64,000 bases of DNA from UWMA-0277 sp965183885 (lineage in GTDB: Bacteria > Bacteroidota > Bacteroidia > Flavobacteriales > BACL11): contig OZ238992.1 in the NCBI GenBank assembly GCA_965183885.1, positions 1,054,001-1,118,000 of the forward strand. The letters run 5' to 3'. Made by a program: the position numbers and the translations under genes. Within the stretch, counting starts at the first letter, position 1. The number at the start of each line of letters is the position of its first letter. The notes beneath the pieces are model-generated. The model worked only from the letters and a program-made list of their open reading frames with translations. It did no database searches and was not told the DNA's origin. Shown here in pieces: positions 42,015 through 49,870 of this stretch.

Positions 42015-43709
42015 TTATGCTTTTAATTTTTCTATTGCTTGTTCAATAACTTCATCTTCAATTTTACTAAACAAATGAGTTGCCTTGTTAATTTGATGTT
42101 TATTAGGTATCACTGTTTTTCCAGCATCTTCCCAAGTAAGGTTTTCTAAGGCAAGTATATCTTTAAGTTTATTAGATGAAAAAGGCATAAATGGTTCTGA
42201 TAAAATAGCTAATGATGCTGCAATTTGCATTGCAATATTCATAATGGTTTCTGTTCTGCTTTCATCAGTTTTTTTCAATTTCCAAGGCTCAGTATCTGCT
42301 AGGTATTTATTTCCTAGTCGTGCTAAATTCATAAGCTCTCCTAAGGCCTCACGGAAACGGTATTTTTCTATTGAAGCGCCAATTTTATCAGGGAAGCTTT
42401 TTAGCTTCTCTAAAACTTCTTTATCATAATCATCTAGAGTATTACAAGCAGGAACTTCTCCCTCCCAGTATTTATTAGTTAATACTACTACACGGTTAAT
42501 GAAGTTTCCAAAGATGGCTACTAATTCATTATTGTTTCTAGCTTGGAAATCTTTCCAAGTAAAATCAGTGTCTTTACTCTCTGGGGCTGTTGCACAGAGG
42601 GCATAGCGTAAAGAATCTTGCTGATCCTTAAAATCAACAAGGTATTCATGTAGCCATATTGCCCAATTTCTAGATGTTGAAAGTTTCTCGCCTTCAAGGT
42701 TTAAAAATTCGTTAGCAGGAACATTGGTCGGCAAATTATAATTTCCGTGTGCTTTTAGTATAATTGGGAAAATGATACAATGAAAAACGATATTATCTTT
42801 CCCAATAAAGTGGACCAATTCAGTATTTTCATCTTTCCAGTAATCCTCCCAATTTTTTCCGTTATCAGCAGCCCATTGTTTAGTGGCAGAGATATATCCA
42901 ATAGGGGCATCAAGCCATACATATAAAACTTTTCCTTCAGCATCTTTTACTGGAACTTTTACACCCCAATCCAAATCACGAGTCATTGCACGGGCTTGTA
43001 AACCTCCATCAATCCACGATTTGCATTGCCCTAATACTTGGCTTCTCCAAGCTTTAGCATCATGATGTTTTTTTCCTTCTAATGTTCCTTCTTCTATCCA
43101 AGGCTTTAACCACTCTTCATGGTCTTGCATAGGTAAATACCAATGAGAAGTTTCTTTTTTTATAGGTGTGTTTCCACTTAAAGTAGATTTTGGATTAATC
43201 AATTCTTCAGGGCTCAATGCTGAACCACATTTTTCACATTGATCACCATAAGCTCCTTCAGCATCACATTTAGGACATTGTCCGCTAATGTATCGGTCTG
43301 CTAAAAATTGATTGTTTTCTTCATCGTAAAATTGTTCTGAAGTTTTTTTAGTAAAGATATTTTTATCATCAAGAGTTTTAAAGAAATCTTGAGCAGTTTC
43401 ATGATGTAAAGCATCTGATGTTCTGTGGTAAATACTAAAGTCAATTCCAAAATCAGCAAAGGCTTGCTTATTAGTATTATGGTATTTATCTACAATTTCT
43501 TGAGGGCTTACACCTTCTTTTTTTGCACGTAAAGTAATGGCTGCTCCATGCTCATCTGATCCGCAGACAAAAGCAACATCATGCCCTTTAGCTCTTAAAT
43601 ATCTTACATAAATATCGGCAGGTAAATAGGCTCCTGCAATATGTCCAATGTGTAAAGGCCCATTTGCATAAGGCAATGCTGATGTAACTGTGTATCTTTT
43701 TGTGCTCAT
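42015..43709 (-). CDS. metG: Methionyl-tRNA synthetase, short form
   Basis: 564 residues. Class I synthetase with the HIGH-type motif GPLHIGH near the N-terminus, zinc knuckles ([18 protein letters not shown]) and the KMSKS-equivalent EKLSTSRNW, followed by the anticodon-binding helical domain. Many Bacteroidota MetG proteins continue with a tRNA-binding (EMAP II/Trbp111-like) C-terminal domain of about 110 residues; here the frame ends at IEKLKA, so it is lacking. The gene is divergent from ldcA. Confidence 0.95.
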   Translation of the reverse strand: MSTKRYTVTSALPYANGPLHIGHIAGAYLPADIYVRYLRAKGHDVAFVCGSDEHGAAITLRAKKEGVSPQEIVDKYHNTNKQAFADFGIDFSIYHRTSDALHHETAQDFFKTLDDKNIFTKKTSEQFYDEENNQFLADRYISGQCPKCDAEGAYGDQCEKCGSALSPEELINPKSTLSGNTPIKKETSHWYLPMQDHEEWLKPWIEEGTLEGKKHHDAKAWRSQVLGQCKSWIDGGLQARAMTRDLDWGVKVPVKDAEGKVLYVWLDAPIGYISATKQWAADNGKNWEDYWKDENTELVHFIGKDNIVFHCIIFPIILKAHGNYNLPTNVPANEFLNLEGEKLSTSRNWAIWLHEYLVDFKDQQDSLRYALCATAPESKDTDFTWKDFQARNNNELVAIFGNFINRVVVLTNKYWEGEVPACNTLDDYDKEVLEKLKSFPDKIGASIEKYRFREALGELMNLARLGNKYLADTEPWKLKKTDESRTETIMNIAMQIAASLAILSEPFMPFSSNKLKDILALENLTWEDAGKTVIPNKHQINKATHLFSKIEDEVIEQAIEKLKA

Positions 43710-43768
43710 TTCTCTCAGAAAAAATTATTTTCGCAAAGATAAGTTTTACAAATGAATAATTTGCATTT

Positions 43769-44665
43769 ATGATAGTCCCTCAAAAATTAAAAATTGGAGA
43801 TAAGATTGGTATTATCTCAACGGCAAGAAAAATAAGCAGAAAAGAACTAAATCCAGCAGTAGAAATCCTGAAAAATTGGGGTTTAGAAGTAGTTTTTGGA
43901 ACTAACTTATTTGAAGAGGATCATCAGTTTTCAGGAACAGTTAAGCAAAGAGCTGCTGATTTGCAAGCAATGATAGATGATGAAAGTGTAAAAGCTATTT
44001 TATGTGCAAGAGGAGGATATGGAACAGTGCAAATTATTGATGCTATTGATTTTACTAACCTAAAAAAGAATCCAAAATGGTTAATTGGTTATAGTGATGT
44101 TAGTGTTTTACATTCTCATTTGAATAATTTGGGTATTGCGAGTTTGCATGCAACTATGCCTATAAATTTTGCTAATAATACTAAAGCTGCTTTGCTAAGC
44201 TTAAAAAATTCACTTTTTGGATTGCCTAATAGTATTAAGTGCCGAAGTAATGAGTTAAATAAATTAGGAAAAGTAAAGGCTGAGGTAGTAGGAGGAAACC
44301 TTTCAATATTATACAGCTTATTAGGTTCGGATTCCGACATAAATACAGCTGGAAAGATTCTTTTTATTGAAGATTTGGATGAATATTTATACCATATTGA
44401 CAGGATGATGATGAACCTAAAACGTAATGGAAAGTTTGAGCATTTAGGAGGACTTATAGTTGGAGGTATGAGTGCTATGAATGATAATACTATTCCTTTT
44501 GGAAAGACTGCCGAAGAAATAATATTGGATCAGCTTAAAGCTTATGATTTTCCTATTTGTTTTGGTTTTCCTTCAGGGCATTTGGATGATAATAGATGCC
44601 TAATATTTGGAACGAAATCTGTTTTGGAGATAACTGAAAATGGCGTAAGTTTGTCGCAAGAATAA
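43769..44665 (+). CDS. ldcA: LD-carboxypeptidase (S66 family)
   Basis: 298 residues. The S66 serine peptidase signature is clear: IGIIST, ARGGYGT, and the nucleophile Ser in LIGYSDVS, with Glu in FIEDLDEYLYHIDRM and a late His (PSGHLDDN). The family removes the terminal D-Ala from murein tetrapeptides during peptidoglycan recycling (LdcA), or confers microcin C resistance (MccF). It is followed by a PLP enzyme after 8 bases. Confidence 0.9.
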   Translation: MIVPQKLKIGDKIGIISTARKISRKELNPAVEILKNWGLEVVFGTNLFEEDHQFSGTVKQRAADLQAMIDDESVKAILCARGGYGTVQIIDAIDFTNLKKNPKWLIGYSDVSVLHSHLNNLGIASLHATMPINFANNTKAALLSLKNSLFGLPNSIKCRSNELNKLGKVKAEVVGGNLSILYSLLGSDSDINTAGKILFIEDLDEYLYHIDRMMMNLKRNGKFEHLGGLIVGGMSAMNDNTIPFGKTAEEIILDQLKAYDFPICFGFPSGHLDDNRCLIFGTKSVLEITENGVSLSQE

Positions 44666-44673
44666 AATTAGAT

Positions 44674-46140
44674 ATGACTTTAGAAAAATACTTTAAGCCT
44701 TTTAGAGAAAATGTAGTAGGACGTAAGCAAACATTTACTTCCCCATTTGGAGAGCAGAAAATTATTTATGCTGATTGGACTGCAAGTGGTAGAATTTATA
44801 AAGGAATAGAAGATAAATTGAATCAGGATATATTCCCTTTTGTAGCAAACACACATACTGAGACTTCAACTACTGGAGCTACTATGAGTTTGGCTTTTCA
44901 TAAAGCAACACATATCATAAAAGACCATGTTGGTGCAAATGAGGATGATGTTTTAATCTCTGCCGGTGCTGGTATGACAATGTTAGTGAGTAAGTTTCAA
45001 AGAATTTTAGGCTTAAAAATTCATGAGAAGTATAAGGATGAAATTACGATTAAGAATAGACCAATAGTTTTTGTAACACATATGGAACATCATTCTAATC
45101 AAACTTCTTGGTTAGAAACAATTGCTGAAGTACAATTGATACCACATACTAAAGATGGTCATGTTGATTTGGAGGGCTTTAAAATTATGTTGGATAAATA
45201 TGATGATAGAGCACTAAAAATTGCAGCAGTTACTTCTTGTTCTAATGTTACGGGAGTATTTACACCTTATTATGAAATTTCAGAAATAATGCATGATAAT
45301 GGAGGTTTATGTTTTGTAGATTTTGCATGCTCAGCTCCATATATTAATATAGATATGCACCCTGAAAACCCTAAACAGCAATTGGATGCAATTTATTTTT
45401 CTCCTCATAAATTTTTAGGAGGACCAGGAGCTACAGGAATATTAGTATTTAATAAAGAGTTATATACCAATAAGGTGCCAGATGTTCCAGGTGGAGGTAC
45501 TGTAGATTGGACTAACCCTTGGGGAGAACATAAATATATTGATGATATTGAAACTAGAGAAGATGGAGGGACTCCAGCTTTTTTACAAACAATAAAAACA
45601 GCTTTATCTATGCAGCTAAAGGATAAAATGGGAGTTCAGAATATCTTAGATAGAGAGCATGAATTACATCAAATTATTTGGAGTAAATTTTCAAGCCTTG
45701 ATAATGTACATGTATTAGCAGATAATTTCCCAGAGCGTTTAGGAGTTTATTCATTTTATGTTGATGACTTGCATTTCAATTTAGCAGTACAGCTGTTAAA
45801 TGACAGGTATGGAATACAAGTTAGAGGAGGATGTTCTTGTGCTGGAACTTATGGGCATATCTTACTTAATGTTGATATGGACTTTTCTAATAATATTACT
45901 AAGCAAATTGATGGAGGTGATTTAACGCTTAAGCCAGGGTGGGTGCGTATGTCAATACATCCTACTATGACTGATGAAGAAGTGCATTATATTATGGATG
46001 CTATAAGTGATTTATCTGAAAACCATCAGGAATGGGCAAAAGATTATACTTACAATAATACTACAAATGAGTTTTTATATAAAGATAAAAGCTTTGCTCA
46101 AAAGAATAAGCAAAGAGCAGAAAGTTGGTTTAAATTGTAA
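44674..46140 (+). CDS. Class V aminotransferase-fold PLP enzyme (cysteine-desulfurase-like)
   Basis: 488 residues of the SufS/NifS-like class V fold. The PLP Asp lies in CFVDFACSAP and the Schiff-base Lys in FSPHKFLGGPGATG; RGGCSCAGTYGH contains a Cys in the region of the mobile desulfurase loop. The length exceeds canonical SufS (about 405), with a C-terminal extension, so the substrate may differ. No suf genes are adjacent. Confidence 0.85.
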   Translation: MTLEKYFKPFRENVVGRKQTFTSPFGEQKIIYADWTASGRIYKGIEDKLNQDIFPFVANTHTETSTTGATMSLAFHKATHIIKDHVGANEDDVLISAGAGMTMLVSKFQRILGLKIHEKYKDEITIKNRPIVFVTHMEHHSNQTSWLETIAEVQLIPHTKDGHVDLEGFKIMLDKYDDRALKIAAVTSCSNVTGVFTPYYEISEIMHDNGGLCFVDFACSAPYINIDMHPENPKQQLDAIYFSPHKFLGGPGATGILVFNKELYTNKVPDVPGGGTVDWTNPWGEHKYIDDIETREDGGTPAFLQTIKTALSMQLKDKMGVQNILDREHELHQIIWSKFSSLDNVHVLADNFPERLGVYSFYVDDLHFNLAVQLLNDRYGIQVRGGCSCAGTYGHILLNVDMDFSNNITKQIDGGDLTLKPGWVRMSIHPTMTDEEVHYIMDAISDLSENHQEWAKDYTYNNTTNEFLYKDKSFAQKNKQRAESWFKL

Positions 46141-46431
46141 CTATTTCTTTAAAACAGTAGGTACTTTAAAATAATCAGAATCCTTTTGAGGTGCGTTTTT
46201 TAATGCAGAAGCTTGGCTTTGTTCGTGCTTTATAGTGTCAGCTCTAAGTACATTTACTTCATCACTCATGTATATTAAAGGGGCTACACCTTCGGTGTCA
46301 ATTTCAGATAATTTATCTACAAAACCAAGAATCTTATCTAGGTCTCCTTTCATTTTGTCTGTTGCTGTATCGTCAAACTTTAGTTTGGCCAAACGCGATA
46401 AATCAGCTATAAGTTTATTATCTACTTTCAT
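46141..46431 (-). CDS. gatC: Glutamyl-tRNA(Gln) amidotransferase subunit C
   Basis: 96 residues with the GatC pattern: an N-terminal helix (LSRLAKLKF), a middle ILGFVDKLSEIDTEGVAPL and a C-terminal extended tail (RADTIKHEQ ... DYFKVPTVLKK). GatC stabilises the GatAB amidotransferase that converts Glu-tRNA(Gln) to Gln-tRNA(Gln). Its start overlaps the 3' end of plsC by 14 bases. The 3' end is directly apposed to the convergent PLP gene. Confidence 0.92.
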   Translation of the reverse strand: MKVDNKLIADLSRLAKLKFDDTATDKMKGDLDKILGFVDKLSEIDTEGVAPLIYMSDEVNVLRADTIKHEQSQASALKNAPQKDSDYFKVPTVLKK

Positions 46432-47158
46432 AATTTTTCAATTGTTCAAAAATAGTATTGTAAACTGAAGTATTCAAATTTTCAATTGTTTTTTCAGTTA
46501 AGGTTGTCGGCTTTATTGCTTTATGAACTTTTATCTTAATAATTCCGGGTCTTCCTTTAAAGTATTCTTGAGGGAACATACTCTTATTATCAGGCATAGT
46601 AACAGGAACAACATTAATATCTTGTTCAATAGCTAAACGAAAAGGACCATTCTTAAATTTCTTTAAGAATACACCTGCTTTTGGGATTCCTCCTTCAGGG
46701 AAAATACACATGCTTAACCCTTTATTTAATTGTTCTCCAGCTTTTAAAAAAGCGGTATAAGCATCTTTTCTATTAGCTCTATTCACAATTACAGTATTGT
46801 TTTTGTAAAAGAATCCAAATAAAGGGATTTTTGCTATTTCAGCTTTTCCCATGTATTGTAAAGGTACAGGAAGTACAGCTAATAATAAAGGGATATCAAG
46901 TGTAGAGACATGGTTAGGACAAAAAATATAATGCTCCTTTCTGTTAAGTGTTTCTTCCCATTCTATCTTAGGAAAAATAAATGAGAAGAATAAGGTAAGT
47001 TTTGACCAGTATCTAGTAAGATGAGCAACAGTTTTTTCTTGCTTTATAATGGATGTGAAAAAGAAAAGTACTGGCATAAAGGCGATAAATACCACCATAA
47101 ATACGATTAAAAACCATACACGCCATATTGAACTTAAAAGATACCCTATCCATTTCAT
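46418..47158 (-). CDS. plsC: 1-acyl-sn-glycerol-3-phosphate acyltransferase
   Basis: 246 residues with N-terminal membrane helices (about 5-35) and the acyltransferase motifs NHVSTLD (Hx4D) and FPEGG. It transfers an acyl chain to lysophosphatidic acid in phospholipid synthesis at the inner membrane. The gene has a strong promoter match four bases upstream of ATG, suggesting a leaderless transcript. The 3' end overlaps gatC. Confidence 0.92.
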   Translation of the reverse strand: MKWIGYLLSSIWRVWFLIVFMVVFIAFMPVLFFFTSIIKQEKTVAHLTRYWSKLTLFFSFIFPKIEWEETLNRKEHYIFCPNHVSTLDIPLLLAVLPVPLQYMGKAEIAKIPLFGFFYKNNTVIVNRANRKDAYTAFLKAGEQLNKGLSMCIFPEGGIPKAGVFLKKFKNGPFRLAIEQDINVVPVTMPDNKSMFPQEYFKGRPGIIKIKVHKAIKPTTLTEKTIENLNTSVYNTIFEQLKNYESR

Positions 47159-47162
47159 GCTG

Positions 47163-47196
47163 CAAAGATAAAAATCTAGTATTTTTACAGCTCAAA
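47163..47196 (-). promoter_or_regulatory. plsC promoter (TTTG-N22-TATCTTTG)
   Basis: On the minus strand, TTTG (47196-47193), 22 bases, then TATCTTTG (47170-47163) match the Bacteroidota -33/-7 promoter. The ATG follows 4 bases later, so the mRNA would be essentially leaderless. Confidence 0.55.
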
Positions 47197-47209
47197 ATTA
47201 AAAATAAGA

Positions 47210-48178
47210 ATGGCAAGAATATTAACAGGGATACAAAGTACAGGAACGCCACACCTAGGAAATTTGTTAGGAGCAATTATTCCTGCAATAGAGCTTTCAA
47301 AAGACACGAAAAATGAAAGTCTGTTTTTTATTGCAGATTTACACTCTTTTACTACAATTAGAGATGCGGCACAGCTAAGAGAAAATACTTATGCAACTGC
47401 TGCTGCTTGGCTAGCTTTTGGTTTTGATACTGATACTAATCTTTTTTACCGTCAATCAGATGTTACTGAGGTGTGTGAACTTACTTGGTATTTGAATTGC
47501 TTTGCTCCTTACCAGAGATTGCAATTAGCACATTCTTTTAAAGATAAATCAGATAGGATATCAGATGTAAATGCAGGACTATTTACTTACCCTGTACTTA
47601 TGGCTGCAGATATTTTATTGTATGATGCAAATATTGTTCCTGTAGGGAAAGATCAGGTACAACATTTGGAAATTACAAGAGATATTGCATCTCGATTTAA
47701 TCATAAATTTCCAGATTCTTTTGTATTACCAGAAACTAAGGTGGATGAAAGAGTAATGATAGTTCCAGGAACTGATGGGCAAAAGATGAGTAAGTCCTAT
47801 AATAATTTCATTAATATTTTTCTTGCTGATAAGAAATTAAGGAAGCAAATAATGGGTATTAAAACAGACTCAACTCCTATGGAAGATAAAAAGGATGCTG
47901 AGGTTTGTAATGTTTTTAAACTGTATAAATTATTAGCCACAGCTGAGCAAACAGCTGAGCTAAAGGCAAAATATGCGGCTGGTAATTATGGTTATGGACA
48001 TGCAAAACAAGAGTTGTTTGAGTTAATTTGTGATAAATATGCTGCTGAAAGAACAAAATTTAATCATCTTATGGAGCATAAAGAAGTGATTGATTTAGAG
48101 CTTAAGAAAGGAGCAGAAAAAGCAAGAGTAATTGCTAAAGAGGTACTTAATAGAGTTAGAAAAAATATAGGGTATTAG
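47210..48178 (+). CDS. trpS: Tryptophanyl-tRNA synthetase
   Basis: 322 residues, standard length. HIGH-type motif TPHLGNLLGA near residue 15 and KMSKS motif in GQKMSKSYNN. A class I enzyme charging tRNA(Trp). It is divergent from plsC and followed 3 bases later by a flavin-type oxidase-fold gene. Confidence 0.97.
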   Translation: MARILTGIQSTGTPHLGNLLGAIIPAIELSKDTKNESLFFIADLHSFTTIRDAAQLRENTYATAAAWLAFGFDTDTNLFYRQSDVTEVCELTWYLNCFAPYQRLQLAHSFKDKSDRISDVNAGLFTYPVLMAADILLYDANIVPVGKDQVQHLEITRDIASRFNHKFPDSFVLPETKVDERVMIVPGTDGQKMSKSYNNFINIFLADKKLRKQIMGIKTDSTPMEDKKDAEVCNVFKLYKLLATAEQTAELKAKYAAGNYGYGHAKQELFELICDKYAAERTKFNHLMEHKEVIDLELKKGAEKARVIAKEVLNRVRKNIGY

Positions 48179-48181
48179 CTT

Positions 48182-48601
48182 ATGATTGATCAGCAGATAA
48201 TAGATTTTATAGAGAAGCACCACTTATTAACTTTAGCAACAAGTAAGGATAATATGCCTTACTGTTGCAATGCTTTTTATGTTTTTGATAAAGAAAATAA
48301 GCAGTTAATTTTCTCATCGGACACTACTACTAAGCATGCACAAGATTTTATAGCTAATCCAAATATTGCGGGGAGTATTTCATTAGAAACAAAAGCTGTA
48401 GGTAAAATACAAGGTGCTCAGTTAGTAGGGAAAGTTATTGAGTTGAAAGATGAAGCACTTAAGAAAGCAAGTAAGCAATATTTAAAGGCTTATCCTTATG
48501 CTAGGCTAATGGATACCCATCTTTGGGCTATGGATCTTAGTTTTATTAAGATGACCCATAACCGTTTAGGCTTTGGTAAGAAATTGATTTCGGAGAAATA
48601 G
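48182..48601 (+). CDS. Pyridoxamine 5'-phosphate oxidase-fold (YhbP-like) protein
   Basis: 139 residues of the FMN-binding split-barrel type: IEKHHLLTLATSKDNMPYCCNAFYVFD opens the barrel and a later KIQGAQLVGKV matches the PNPOx-like pattern. Probably binds FMN or a related cofactor; the substrate is unknown. It starts 3 bases after trpS and is likely co-transcribed. Confidence 0.8.
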   Translation: MIDQQIIDFIEKHHLLTLATSKDNMPYCCNAFYVFDKENKQLIFSSDTTTKHAQDFIANPNIAGSISLETKAVGKIQGAQLVGKVIELKDEALKKASKQYLKAYPYARLMDTHLWAMDLSFIKMTHNRLGFGKKLISEK

Positions 48602-48604
48602 ACC

Positions 48605-49870
48605 TTATCTATTCTTATATTTCTCAAAAAGCTCTTTTTGATGATTGTTTAAATCAATAGCATTTCCTTTAATAAATGCATGTTCCACATTATTAGTCCT
48701 CATATCTAAGGCATCTCCACTACTAATAAAGAAGGTAGCATCTTTTCCATTCTCAATAGAGCCAATAAATTTATCTACTCCTAAAATTTTAGCAGTATTT
48801 AAGCTAATGCTACTTACAGCAGCTTCATAATCTAAACCATGAGCAATAGCAGTACCTGCACTAAAAGGTAAATTACGAGCACCCATAGCCTCCATATCTC
48901 CAGCATAACTTAGACAGAATAAAATTCCTGCCTCATGTAATTTAGCTGCTTGTGTATAAGGATCGTCTACTGGTGTGTCTTGAGTATTTGGTAGTCTATG
49001 TACTCTATTTAATATAAGTGAGATATTGTTTTCTAATAATAGGTCTGTAATTGCTAAAGCATCTTCTGCTCCAACTATAACCATTTTATGAATAGAGTAA
49101 GCATTGTAAAATGCTATAGCATCACGCATATCATTTGCACTATTAGCATGTATGTAAAGTGTTTTTGAACCATTAAAAAGACCCTTCATGCTTTCCATTC
49201 TTAAGTCCATACTGTTGGATGATTTTGAATAGGCTAGGGCTTTCTTAAATAAGGTTTCTATCTTGCTAATTTTACTATTATACTTTTTATTCTCTTTTAT
49301 GTCTCCAGGTGCTGCCCACCAACCCGTTTGATAATAAGATGAAGGCCAGTTCAGGTGAATTCCATCATCAGCCCTAAGTACTGCATCTTCCCAATTCCAA
49401 CCATCAAGGTGCATTACTGATGATTGTCCTGATATTGTTCCTCCTCTGGGAGTAACTTGAGCTAGTAATACTCCATTACTTCTTACTGTCTTCGCTACTT
49501 TTGAGTCAGTATTATAAGCAATAAGAGCTCTTATATTTGGGTTTAAAGCACCTGTTTCTTTGTAATCATGAGAAGCACGAACAGCATCAATTTCAGTAAT
49601 CCCTAAAGTAGTATTAGGTACAATAAATGATGGGTAGATATGTTTTCCATGTAGCTTATGAATGGTATCGAAAGCTGTTGGGTCAATTCTAATAACAGAA
49701 GCATCTGCAATCAAATCAAATTTTCCATTAAGTATACTAATAGCAGCATTCTCAATTACAGTACCATTTCCTAAATGTGCAGTTGCACCAATATATAGTG
49801 TTGGCTTTTGTGCATTTGCCCCTAAGCTAAGGAGTAAGGCACTAATAATAGTTAAAATCTTATTCTTCAT
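48605..49870 (-). CDS. Exported amidohydrolase-family protein (second of a pair)
   Basis: About 421 residues from ATG 49870, giving signal peptide MKNKILTIISALLLSLGANAQ. It has the amidohydrolase layout (ATAHLGNGTVIENAAISILNGK at the start, SIENGKDATFFI at the end), but the N-terminal metal-binding HxH position reads YPSFIVPNTT, so the metal site may be lost. The start overlaps the stop of the larger upstream amidohydrolase by 11 bases, implying coupled translation. Possibly a non-catalytic partner. Confidence 0.8.
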   Translation of the reverse strand: MKNKILTIISALLLSLGANAQKPTLYIGATAHLGNGTVIENAAISILNGKFDLIADASVIRIDPTAFDTIHKLHGKHIYPSFIVPNTTLGITEIDAVRASHDYKETGALNPNIRALIAYNTDSKVAKTVRSNGVLLAQVTPRGGTISGQSSVMHLDGWNWEDAVLRADDGIHLNWPSSYYQTGWWAAPGDIKENKKYNSKISKIETLFKKALAYSKSSNSMDLRMESMKGLFNGSKTLYIHANSANDMRDAIAFYNAYSIHKMVIVGAEDALAITDLLLENNISLILNRVHRLPNTQDTPVDDPYTQAAKLHEAGILFCLSYAGDMEAMGARNLPFSAGTAIAHGLDYEAAVSSISLNTAKILGVDKFIGSIENGKDATFFISSGDALDMRTNNVEHAFIKGNAIDLNNHQKELFEKYKNR

